Source: Hallerella sp964397425
Lineage (GTDB): Bacteria; Fibrobacterota; Fibrobacteria; Fibrobacterales; Fibrobacteraceae
Length of the DNA: 64,000 nucleotides
Reading direction: 5' to 3'
Assembly (NCBI GenBank): GCA_964397425.1
Contig: CAYNID010000005.1
Location: 69,081-133,080, forward strand
Shown here piece after piece: positions 26,001 through 32,637 of this stretch (its first letter is position 1; every line of letters starts with the position of its first letter). The position numbers and the translations under genes were made by a program. The notes below the pieces were generated by a model, which did no database searches, had not been told where the DNA came from, and saw only the letters and a program-made list of their open reading frames with translations.

Positions 26001-26158
26001 GGATGAGGGATGCCAAGCGTGTTTGCGCAAGCGACAAATTCTCCGCAATCCCAGAAACTGACCGTGGGAGCCATCGTCGAAACGTAAACAATCAACGCCA
26101 CAAGAGCGGCAAATCCCGCCGTTAAAAATTTTAAGGTTTTTTCAGAAATATTTTTCAC
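23078..26158 (-). CDS. DUF2723 integral membrane protein, putative glycosyltransferase
   Basis: A 1026-residue membrane protein with roughly a dozen hydrophobic helices in the N-terminal 320 residues and several more around 420-470 and 590-650. The segment FWDCGEFVACANTLGIPHPPG (truncated here: key residues Asp37, Glu40, Pro51-Pro53) is the conserved first extracytoplasmic loop of DUF2723 proteins, a family related to eukaryotic TMEM260 O-mannosyltransferase. By analogy it would take sugar from a polyprenyl phosphate donor. The C-terminal part is soluble and contains GDNDTFPLWFAQEV. It overlaps nusB by 4 bases and is followed by three glycosyltransferases. Confidence 0.9.
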   Translation of the reverse strand: MKNISEKTLKFLTAGFAALVALIVYVSTMAPTVSFWDCGEFVACANTLGIPHPPGTPFFVLLSRVMIVLLPFVEEIAKRLNYISVVSSALTVFVTSLFAWDFLSKILSADKFAGKVSEGLRRLSLVAAALCAGFLLTFSDTFWFSAVEAEVYGFAMLIVMLVSYLALKWFDHREDAWGNRILIFICYIAFLGVGAHLYTLLTIPAVFVLLLIAEPKKIVSRLPVWITGILLCSVIYAVSKFILISLVLLVVLGVMSVMVASKTELAKNVRLSLAFVVVAMLGYSSHLYIPIRSELNPVIDENDPEIDFRDDAGNLQLGKLLDSKNWSAFNDFLERKQYGSEGMLSRAFFRRAQISHQFLSFPNMGFGGYQIAQYLPFKVGGVTYGNGVYAFDPSENVPLKRFGISFPTQMRVMGDNVPAQLIWFLLFNGAIVAVCVFSYRRHRKLGVYISVLYAICSIGLLFYINFADGMRMDSRRDFDYWKLSVGESVKNLNQMGYKYSVPNPNTLLDLRQEIEHEKMVLNSLRNRGASAAEIEKSAKRLSELENSPAWANWKNIEMAFAKMGRRAPFPEAMHIEVRERDYFYTPAYIFMSLIFGIGVGILVYMLSAGMSVLALPVAVAFILICSVIPCISNYHEHDRSGLWVPWDYAYNLLNSCRPNAILFTNGDNDTFPLWFAQEVAGIRKDVRVVNLSLGNTDWYIKQMLVQEPILKLSYDAEGIEKSMAIGDDNQRDPNHFAGTWVDKANQIIPILEDRIASMTDSLGNAKPETDTLKLKQYRVMWQVYSAFKEWQSQRRSVLMLTQNKLVMDLAMNNVDRPLHFSTTVGMSNFMGLEKYMVQEGMVYNFMQGDTTDRRKTNRDFDLERTAYLVDSVYKYRGLGDGTAYINGETARLLSSYTSLYLQIAFQIREEMEGVLRDGSPMTVSKKEKLEEMANFALRYLDLGIYQFPEEWRCYWATAHVLEILRDKDRIQKYMEKGLENVPEYEEQGRARLMMSLNAVNAMSALTVVPDAPQGDSATVSASDSTH

Positions 26159-26634
26159 TGTTTTCCCTCCGCATTATCGTCTGAAGAAAGAATTCCTTTG
26201 TTCCGTGAATATTGATTTAAAATTCCATTGATAAATCGTGGAGAATCTTTGGTGCTGTACTTTTTGGATATTTGAACAGCTTCTTCTATCGCCACTTTCA
26301 CAGGAATATCCGATTCGTATTGAAGCTCCGTCAAAGCGATATAAAGGACGATTTTGTCCAAAGTCGCCATCCGGTCCAAGTCCCATCCTTCCGCCCGTTC
26401 CGAAATAATGGCGTCCAGTTCAGAACGATGTTCTTGGATTAAATCGACAAGGGACATTCCGTAACGCTTCATTTGAACGGGAAGTTCTTTGTCAGAAACT
26501 TCGCGGAGACTGTCCAAGATGCCGCCCACGCATTCTCCAACGGGCTGTTTCGTAATTTCCATCGCATAAAGAAGTTTCAAGGCGAAAACCCGCGCCTGAC
26601 GTCTGCTCACCGATTGCCGATGTCCCGTTTTCAT
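26155..26634 (-). CDS. nusB: Transcription antitermination factor NusB
   Basis: Binds boxA RNA with NusE (S10) in rRNA antitermination. The N-terminal SRRQARVFALKLLYAME is the arginine-rich RNA-binding helix of the family; DKIVLYIALTELQY and the C-terminal SPRFINGILNQ are also typical. 159 residues. It overlaps ribH and the DUF2723 gene by 4 bases each (ATGA junctions). A ribH-nusB pair is a common bacterial arrangement. Confidence 0.96.
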   Translation of the reverse strand: MKTGHRQSVSRRQARVFALKLLYAMEITKQPVGECVGGILDSLREVSDKELPVQMKRYGMSLVDLIQEHRSELDAIISERAEGWDLDRMATLDKIVLYIALTELQYESDIPVKVAIEEAVQISKKYSTKDSPRFINGILNQYSRNKGILSSDDNAEGKQ

Positions 26635-27104
26635 ACAAGTTCCTTGTAAAGATTGGCCATTTCCACGGCGCTTTCCGCAACATCGGCTCCTTTATTGCCG
26701 CCTTTCAGTCCGGACCTGGCCATCGCCTGATCCACCGTGTCCGTTGTCAAGACACCGAAGAGCACGGGAATTTTCCCGTTTGCAGCGAGATTTGCAATGC
26801 CCGATGTCACCGCATTCACAACGCAATCAAAATGCGGAGTTTCTCCACGGATAACCGCACCCAACACCACAACGGCATCAAAGTGTTCCTTGTCCACAAA
26901 TTTCTTCGCAACGCCGGGGAGTTCAAACGCGCCCGGCACGTGAGCAACGGAAATATCCTGCGGATTCACGCCAAGTGCGCAAAATTTCGCAATGGCGCCG
27001 GAAAGCAATCCGGAAGTCACCGTTGTATTGAAATCGGCAACAGCAATCGCAATTCGCATTCCTTTGCCGTCAAGGTTCGTCTTATAAGTGTTGACTTCCG
27101 TCAT
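26631..27104 (-). CDS. ribH: 6,7-dimethyl-8-ribityllumazine synthase
   Basis: Penultimate riboflavin step, condensing 5-amino-6-ribitylaminouracil with dihydroxybutanone phosphate. Motifs: VADFNTTVTSGLL at the N terminus, VPGAFELPG, and VVLGAVIRGETPHFD near residue 82 with the catalytic His. 157 residues. Both ends overlap neighbours by 4 bases, giving a ribBA-ribH-nusB translationally coupled chain. Confidence 0.97.
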   Translation of the reverse strand: MTEVNTYKTNLDGKGMRIAIAVADFNTTVTSGLLSGAIAKFCALGVNPQDISVAHVPGAFELPGVAKKFVDKEHFDAVVVLGAVIRGETPHFDCVVNAVTSGIANLAANGKIPVLFGVLTTDTVDQAMARSGLKGGNKGADVAESAVEMANLYKELV

Positions 27105-28318
27105 CGATTCGTTTCCTTGTCCAAATTGTTCAAAATATGTCCCATTTTTTCTTTCTTCGTCTGCAGATAAAAGCGGTCTTCGGGCGTGGGCGGAATTTCA
27201 ATGGGAACCCGTTCCACGATTGTCAAACCATAACCTTCGATGCCTGTCACTTTGGCGGGATTGTTCGTCAGAAGCCGCATTTCCCGAACGCCTAAATCCT
27301 TGAGAATTTGCGCTCCGATTCCGTATTCCCGCAAATCGGGTTTGAATCCCAAACGCCGATTCGCTTCAACGGTGTCAAGGCCTTGTTCCTGCAATTCATA
27401 AGCGCGGAGCTTGTTGCAAAGCCCGATGCCGCGTCCTTCTTGATTTCTCATGTAAAGGAATATGCCGCCGTTTTCGCCGATAAAGCGCATGGCGCTTTCA
27501 AGTTGCGCCCCACAGTCGCAGCGCCTTGATCCGAATACGTCTCCGGTCAGGCATTCGCTGTGAACGCGGACAAAAACCGGCTTTGAAGAATCCAGATCGC
27601 CCGACACCCAGGCTACGTGTTCGGAACCGTCCGTTTTGCTGCGATAACCATAAGCGCGGAATTTTCCGAACCGGGTGGGCACGTGCGGCGCCGCGATGCG
27701 TTCCACAAAAGATTCCATGCGGAGGCGATAAGCAATTAAATCCCGGATAGAAATCATCTTGAGTCCGAACTTTTGGGCGACCTCCTGCAGTTGAGGCATC
27801 CGCGCCATGGTTCCGTCTTCGTTCATGATTTCAATCAGGGCCGCCGCCGGACGCAAACCGGCGAGACGCGCCAAATCAACGGCAGCTTCCGTATGCCCCG
27901 CCCGTCGCAAAACACCTTCATCTTGCGCATACAAAGGAGAAATATGCCCGGGCCTTCCAAAATCAGAAGGCTTGGATTCGGGATCAGAAAGGGCGAGAAT
28001 CGTCGCGGCGCGGTCATGTGCGGAAACGCCTGTAGTGCAACCGTCGATTTTGTCGACCATGATTGTAAACGGAGTTCCGAGCATCGATGTATTTTCTACA
28101 GTCTGGCGCGAAAGTCCAAGTTCACGGCAACGCGCTTTAGGCAGCGGACAGCAGAGAACGCCGCGCCCTTCATGCAACATGAAGTTCACTTTTTCCGGAG
28201 TGATTTTTTCGGCGGCAACGATGAAATCGCCTTCGTTTTCGCGTTCTTCATCGTCTACGACAATCAGGAACTTGCCTTGTCGAAAATCTTCAATGGCTTC
28301 TTCGACGGTATTAAGCAC
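27101..28318 (-). CDS. ribBA: Bifunctional DHBP synthase / GTP cyclohydrolase II
   Basis: Makes both precursors of riboflavin. N-terminal RibB domain (DDEERENEGDF, GCTTGVSAHDRAATI) forms dihydroxybutanone phosphate from ribulose 5-phosphate. The C-terminal RibA domain has the zinc-site cysteines in FGSRRCDCGAQL and the NQEGRGIGL loop. The best start is GTG at 28318: GGAGG lies about 9 nt upstream and it overlaps the ribE end by 8 bases, giving 405 residues, the usual size. The longer frame to 28357 has no such signal. ribD is not in the window, so the pathway is incomplete here. Confidence 0.96.
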   Translation of the reverse strand: MLNTVEEAIEDFRQGKFLIVVDDEERENEGDFIVAAEKITPEKVNFMLHEGRGVLCCPLPKARCRELGLSRQTVENTSMLGTPFTIMVDKIDGCTTGVSAHDRAATILALSDPESKPSDFGRPGHISPLYAQDEGVLRRAGHTEAAVDLARLAGLRPAAALIEIMNEDGTMARMPQLQEVAQKFGLKMISIRDLIAYRLRMESFVERIAAPHVPTRFGKFRAYGYRSKTDGSEHVAWVSGDLDSSKPVFVRVHSECLTGDVFGSRRCDCGAQLESAMRFIGENGGIFLYMRNQEGRGIGLCNKLRAYELQEQGLDTVEANRRLGFKPDLREYGIGAQILKDLGVREMRLLTNNPAKVTGIEGYGLTIVERVPIEIPPTPEDRFYLQTKKEKMGHILNNLDKETNR

Positions 28319-28910
28319 GGTCCCGTTCCTCCAGATAATTTTCAATGTATTTGCCAAGCAAGTCCACTTCGACGTTCACGACCGTTCCCGGTTTCCAGTT
28401 CCGCAGGTTGGTGCGGGAAAGCGTTTCGGGGATAATGGCTACTCGCAGGGAATCTTCGAATTTTTCGGCGACGGTCAAGCTGATGCCGTTCAACGCAACG
28501 GAGCCTCGGCGAATGACATAACGCCGTAAATCTTTGGGCAATTCCAAATCCACTTCGAGTCCCGTTTCTCGGGGAGCCACCGTCAAGACACGGACGACCG
28601 TATCCACGTGCCCCATTACAAAATGCCCGCCCATCAGGGAATCCGCTCGGCACGGAAGTTCAAGATTCACCAGACTTCCGGGAGTCGCCCATTTGAACGA
28701 AGTATTTTCCACCGTCTGATGCATTAGGCAAAAGACCGCTTCATCCGGCGTGCAAGATTCTATCGAAAGGCAAACGCCATCATTCGCCACGCTGTCACCC
28801 GGCTTCGATTCTTTGAAAAAATTCGGAGCCCGGAGACGCATTGTCAAGCCGTCACCGCGGAGTTCCTTGGCGACAATTTCGCCTGTCGCTTGAATGATTC
28901 CTGTAAACAT
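28311..28910 (-). CDS. ribE: Riboflavin synthase, alpha chain
   Basis: Dismutates two lumazines to riboflavin. The start MFTGIIQATGEI is diagnostic, and two lumazine-binding repeats are visible: the first with NDGVCLSIE and the second with NGISLTVAE. 199 residues with the ATG at 28910. It is the first gene of a minus-strand run continuing to nadE. I looked for an FMN riboswitch upstream and found none of its conserved segments; instead a dispersed repeat copy lies at 29031-29108. Expression signals are otherwise unclear. Confidence 0.96.
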   Translation of the reverse strand: MFTGIIQATGEIVAKELRGDGLTMRLRAPNFFKESKPGDSVANDGVCLSIESCTPDEAVFCLMHQTVENTSFKWATPGSLVNLELPCRADSLMGGHFVMGHVDTVVRVLTVAPRETGLEVDLELPKDLRRYVIRRGSVALNGISLTVAEKFEDSLRVAIIPETLSRTNLRNWKPGTVVNVEVDLLGKYIENYLEERDRA

Positions 28911-29030
28911 ACGCCCCAAAGATAAAAAAATCCCATTCTAAAAAAAATGAATCACCCTTCAAAGGAATTTGATTCAAGGATTTTCGTGGAGAAAAAAGAG
29001 GTTTAAAATAAGCAAAAGTCCCTCTTTGCG

Positions 29031-29108
29031 AAAACGGCATTCGTCTTCGCCATCAACACCGTGCAAAATTCACCCACTTGCAGAAAATATTTTCGTTTGA
29101 AACCCCAA
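29031..29108 (-). repeat. Dispersed element, copy A (upstream of ribE)
   Basis: Plus-strand blocks: AAAACGGC (29031), AAATTCACC (29066-29074), CAGAAAA (29081), TTTCGTTTGA (29091), then a C-rich end. The distance from the first block to CAGAAAA is 50 and from CAGAAAA to the TTTCnTTTGA block is 10, as in the other copies. Relative to copies B and C its minus-strand reading frame is broken by one base. Confidence 0.75.
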
Positions 29109-29198
29109 CCCCACTCAAATCGTCCCTCACACGCATCCCATTCCGAATTGCAGATTGCCTTGCACCCGGATGCCCTTTGACGTGGATTATTTTATACG

Positions 29199-29233
29199 AG
29201 GAAGTCCATTGATTTCGCATGGACTTCCTTTTT
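29199..29233 (+). terminator. Terminator-like hairpin in the ribE upstream gap
   Basis: An 11-bp perfect stem (29199-29209 with 29219-29229), a 9-nt loop and five T on the plus strand. No plus-strand gene precedes it. It lies 17 nt beyond the stop codon of the minus-strand SDR gene, so it may end that transcript, although the minus side lacks a good T run. Confidence 0.6.
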
Positions 29234-29249
29234 GCAAAAACGTGCCGCG

Positions 29250-29984
29250 TTAACGGATAGCCTCCGCCTTTTTCACAGCTTCTTCCAAAGACATGCCGAC
29301 AAAATCCTGCGCGGCAAAAAAGCGGCCACTGTCCCCTTTTTCAAGAAGAATTCCCACAACGCCACCGGGAATCACGGATTCCACGGCATTCGGCGCCTTG
29401 GGACCACCAAGATCTGTCCGCAACCACCCCGGATCCATCAATTGCATCATCACATCCGAGCCATTCAATTTGCAGGCAAAGTCTTTCACAAACTTCGTCA
29501 GGGCCGCCTTGGCGCAAGCATAAGCGGCGAGTTCCGGTTCATTCGCAATTCCACTGGTAGTCAGCTGCATCCGACCAAAACCGTTTTGAATCATTTTAGG
29601 CAAAAAATGATACGCGATTTGAATCGGCGAAAAGAAATTCACCGCCATCGCCGAGTGGAAATCGTCAAGCGTATTTGCCGTATAATCCGCAAAATAATGA
29701 CTCATTCGACCGGCATTGTTCAACACAAATTCAATATTCAACCCCGTCGCATCAATTTCAGAAAGCATCGCGGCAACAGAATCCGGCTTTTCCAAATCGC
29801 ATTCCACTGATACGGTTTGAACGCCCAGGTTCCGCGCAAAGTCTTCCACCGCTTTGCAATGTTCCCGCGATCGGCTTTGCAATACGAGATTTGCGCCGAG
29901 CGAAGCCAACAACTTCGCCATTTCGCGTCCCACACCACGAGACGCTCCCGTTATCAAACACCAACGATTTTGAATATTGAGCAT
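29250..29984 (-). CDS. Short-chain dehydrogenase/reductase
   Basis: A 244-residue NAD(P)-dependent Rossmann oxidoreductase. The cofactor loop is TGASRGVG (residues 13-20), the structural NNAG is near residue 89, and the active-site YACAK (Tyr about 155, Lys about 159) and catalytic Ser in TTSGIA are intact. DPGWLRTDLGG follows the beta6 strand. Substrate is unknown. It begins 8 nt after murD ends and may be co-transcribed with murD, the M16 peptidase and lptD. Confidence 0.92.
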   Translation of the reverse strand: MLNIQNRWCLITGASRGVGREMAKLLASLGANLVLQSRSREHCKAVEDFARNLGVQTVSVECDLEKPDSVAAMLSEIDATGLNIEFVLNNAGRMSHYFADYTANTLDDFHSAMAVNFFSPIQIAYHFLPKMIQNGFGRMQLTTSGIANEPELAAYACAKAALTKFVKDFACKLNGSDVMMQLMDPGWLRTDLGGPKAPNAVESVIPGGVVGILLEKGDSGRFFAAQDFVGMSLEEAVKKAEAIR

Positions 29985-29992
29985 ACGCCCTC

Positions 29993-31321
29993 CTAGAATT
30001 TTTCAACCAACGCGTCAAAACATTGACCGCGGACTTTGTAATTTTTGAAAAGACCGAAACTCGCGCAAGCTGGCGAAAGCAGCAAAGCACTTCCCTTCCC
30101 CAGGGAACACGCATCCGCAAAGGCTGAATCAAGATCCGGAAAAATTTGCATGGGAACAGAAACGCCTTCCCGTTGCAGTGATTCCCGCATCCGCTGCGCG
30201 GTCGCCCCAATGAGCGCAATCCGTTTCAAATTCGACGCACATGCGAGAACCTTTGACAGTTCCGAAAAATCCGCATTCTTTTCAGAACCGCCGAGAATCA
30301 GCGAGAAAGGCCGTTTCATGCTTTTGACGGCGGCAATCGTCGCATCGGGCCGCGTTGCATACGAATCATTGTAAAATTCGATTCCGTTTTTTTCACCCTT
30401 AAATTCCATGCGGAACGGAAGCGGTTCATAACTTTTCAACGCCTGCAGCGCACTCGATACATCTGCGCCAAGGGCTTTGACAACCAAAAGGGCTGCAGCC
30501 ATGTTTTCCAACTGATAGGCTCCGCGGACTTTGCATTCTGCAAGCCGTAGCGTGTACCCATCGACAGACAATGTTTCCGCATCAAAAACCGCATCCGCAT
30601 TTTTTGTTCCGAAGCAAAGCTTTTGCGCGCCACTTTCCCGGGCGATGGCTTCAGAAGGTGCCGCATCCTTCATGTAAATGCAAAAATCATTCCGTTTTTG
30701 CCAACGGATAAGATTCGCTTTGGCGTCGCGGTATTCTTCCACGGATTTGTGCCAGTCCAAATGTTCCGTTGAAACGCGCAATACAACGCCCACATGCGGA
30801 GATAGCGGAAGCGTCATCAACTGAAACGAAGATAGTTCCAAAATGACAATGCGATTTGCACTGTCGTCATTCAAAAGGTCCAAAGCGGGCACGCCGAAGT
30901 TGCCACCAATGACGCAGGGAATCCGGCAAGCCTCCAACGCATGTCGAATCATGCTGACCGTACTGCCTTTGCCAAGAGTTCCCGTCACACCAACGACAGA
31001 TTTGCATTTTGTTTCCTTTAAAAACATTTCTATCTGGCTTGAGAGAACGCCTCCGTTCATTTGAAATTCAAAAATTTCCCGCTGCAAGGGATAAACGCCC
31101 GCAGAACGCACAACCGTCACCGCATCTTTTAGCCCGTCCATGTATTTGTCGCCGGAAAAGACTTTCACCCGGACATTTTCGGGAACGGCGGGGAGTTCCA
31201 CCGCATTCTTGTCCATCACGACAATGTCCTTGACGCCGTTTCGTACAAGATAATTGAACGTGCTCTTGCCTTCGATTCCAAATCCTAAAATGCCGACTGG
31301 TTCCGCTAATTTTTCTTGCAT
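29993..31321 (-). CDS. murD: UDP-N-acetylmuramoylalanine-D-glutamate ligase
   Basis: Adds D-Glu to UDP-MurNAc-L-Ala in the cytoplasm. Family features: GILGFGIEGKSTF at the N terminus, ELSSFQL (about 157), STEHLDWHKS, a QLENMAAAL motif, and SPACASFGLFKNYKVRG at the C terminus. The ATP-binding loop reads GTLGKGST instead of the usual GTNGKST, resembling the folylpolyglutamate synthase version. The gene is separated from the rest of the dcw cluster, which has all other mur ligases. 442 residues. It sits between the M16 peptidase and SDR genes with gaps under 10 nt. Confidence 0.95.
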   Translation of the reverse strand: MQEKLAEPVGILGFGIEGKSTFNYLVRNGVKDIVVMDKNAVELPAVPENVRVKVFSGDKYMDGLKDAVTVVRSAGVYPLQREIFEFQMNGGVLSSQIEMFLKETKCKSVVGVTGTLGKGSTVSMIRHALEACRIPCVIGGNFGVPALDLLNDDSANRIVILELSSFQLMTLPLSPHVGVVLRVSTEHLDWHKSVEEYRDAKANLIRWQKRNDFCIYMKDAAPSEAIARESGAQKLCFGTKNADAVFDAETLSVDGYTLRLAECKVRGAYQLENMAAALLVVKALGADVSSALQALKSYEPLPFRMEFKGEKNGIEFYNDSYATRPDATIAAVKSMKRPFSLILGGSEKNADFSELSKVLACASNLKRIALIGATAQRMRESLQREGVSVPMQIFPDLDSAFADACSLGKGSALLLSPACASFGLFKNYKVRGQCFDALVEKF

Positions 31322-31329
31322 TGGATCCT

Positions 31330-32574
31330 CTATTTTTTTACCGGTTTCACAACTGCTGTCGCAAACGGAGCTTTATCAAAAGCTTCGCGCAGGCATTCCA
31401 TCATCCGCTCTTTGGAAAACTTCCGAATCTGGGTTTCGGATTCCGTCATCGTAAAAACTTTCCCCAAATGAAGCGCCTGGTCCGCGAGACGCATAAGGCG
31501 TTTTTCTGCATTATCCGCTCCGATGCGAAGCCCGCCCAACACGTTCATTTTTGTTCGTTCCAATTCTTCTTTTGCAAATCCGTCTTTCAAAAAGCTCCAA
31601 AGTTCGCCCTGTGCAATCGAAAGCGCCAAATCCATTTTCCCCGGCGCCGTCGCCAGGGAAATTCCCCATCCGAGAACATCGCTATAAACGTCTATCATGG
31701 AGTATACGGAATAAGCAAGGCCGCGCTCTTCGCGCACCCGCTGAAACAGGCGCGATCCCATGTCTGCTCCAAATGCCACATTGAAAAGCGTCAACGACCG
31801 CAAAAATTCGATGTTCCTGTCCGAAAAATCAAAGCTCGTTCCCCAAAAAAGATTGGTCTGGCTGAGCTCTCTTCGGGTTCGCGTTTTTTCCGCCGCATTC
31901 GACTTGTAAGCGTTGACAAACGGTTTCTTCGCCGATTTTTTTTCTTCGAACGCTTTTTCAACCAAATCCACCAGGCGTTCATGATCCACGTTTCCCGTCG
32001 CGCAAACGGTAAGCGGCAGATCTTCCAACACTTGCCGTTCACATTCGACAAGACTTTCCCGCGAAAGGCGCTTTACCGTTTTGACAGTTCCCGCAATGGG
32101 AAGTTCAAGCCCACACCCTTTGTAATGGATGGCGTTGAAAAGATCTCCGGCACATTCTTCGGCGATATCGTCATAACTGTGCACTTCTTCGATGATGACC
32201 TTGCGTTCCTTTTCCATTTCTACAGGATCGAAACGCGGATGCAGCAGCATGTCGGAAATAACTTCAACGGCAAGCGGAACATCTTCCCGGACAACCTGAG
32301 CGTAAAAGCCCGTCTCTTGCCTTGTCGTATAAGCTTCTAAACTTCCACCCCTGTCTTCTATCGTATGCGCAATTTCAAAGGCGGAACGTTTCTCCGTCCC
32401 TTTGAAAACCAAATGCTCGTAAAAATGCGCGAGCCCATTCGTTTCTGCCGATTCGTGCCGCGATCCCCGCGGAATCCAGACGCCCACATTCGCCGAATAA
32501 GCTCCGGGCATGGAATCCGAATACACCGTAATTCCATTTTTCAATTCCGTTTTCAAAATCTTCTGTCGAATCAT
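31330..32574 (-). CDS. M16-family zinc metallopeptidase
   Basis: 414 residues with the inverted zinc motif HxxEH in HFYEHLVFKG (about residue 47) and the distal glutamate in KVIIEEVHSYDD. The C-terminal half has the second M16 domain fold with RVREERGLAYSVYS. Related to the mitochondrial processing peptidase and PqqL-type single-chain bacterial enzymes; the physiological substrate is unknown. The ATG at 32574 begins the conserved sequence; an upstream TTG would add 21 residues without support. No Shine-Dalgarno is visible, and a TACATTTTG precedes the ATG by 3 nt. Confidence 0.92.
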   Translation of the reverse strand: MIRQKILKTELKNGITVYSDSMPGAYSANVGVWIPRGSRHESAETNGLAHFYEHLVFKGTEKRSAFEIAHTIEDRGGSLEAYTTRQETGFYAQVVREDVPLAVEVISDMLLHPRFDPVEMEKERKVIIEEVHSYDDIAEECAGDLFNAIHYKGCGLELPIAGTVKTVKRLSRESLVECERQVLEDLPLTVCATGNVDHERLVDLVEKAFEEKKSAKKPFVNAYKSNAAEKTRTRRELSQTNLFWGTSFDFSDRNIEFLRSLTLFNVAFGADMGSRLFQRVREERGLAYSVYSMIDVYSDVLGWGISLATAPGKMDLALSIAQGELWSFLKDGFAKEELERTKMNVLGGLRIGADNAEKRLMRLADQALHLGKVFTMTESETQIRKFSKERMMECLREAFDKAPFATAVVKPVKK

Positions 32575-32637
32575 GGTCAAAATGTAGAAAAGGGAAAGTG
32601 GCCCGCGGATAAAAATCCGCAAGCGGCAACGCTCCAA

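Larger units (their letters stand above)
28911..29249. other. 339-base intergenic region upstream of ribE
   Basis: No convincing gene. It contains repeat copy A (29031-29108) and a strong plus-strand terminator-like hairpin (29199-29233). No FMN riboswitch sequence was recognised on either strand. Confidence 0.6.

Noticed and set aside
28911..29249. FMN riboswitch upstream of ribE
   Set aside because: The conserved segments of the RFN element were not found on either strand.
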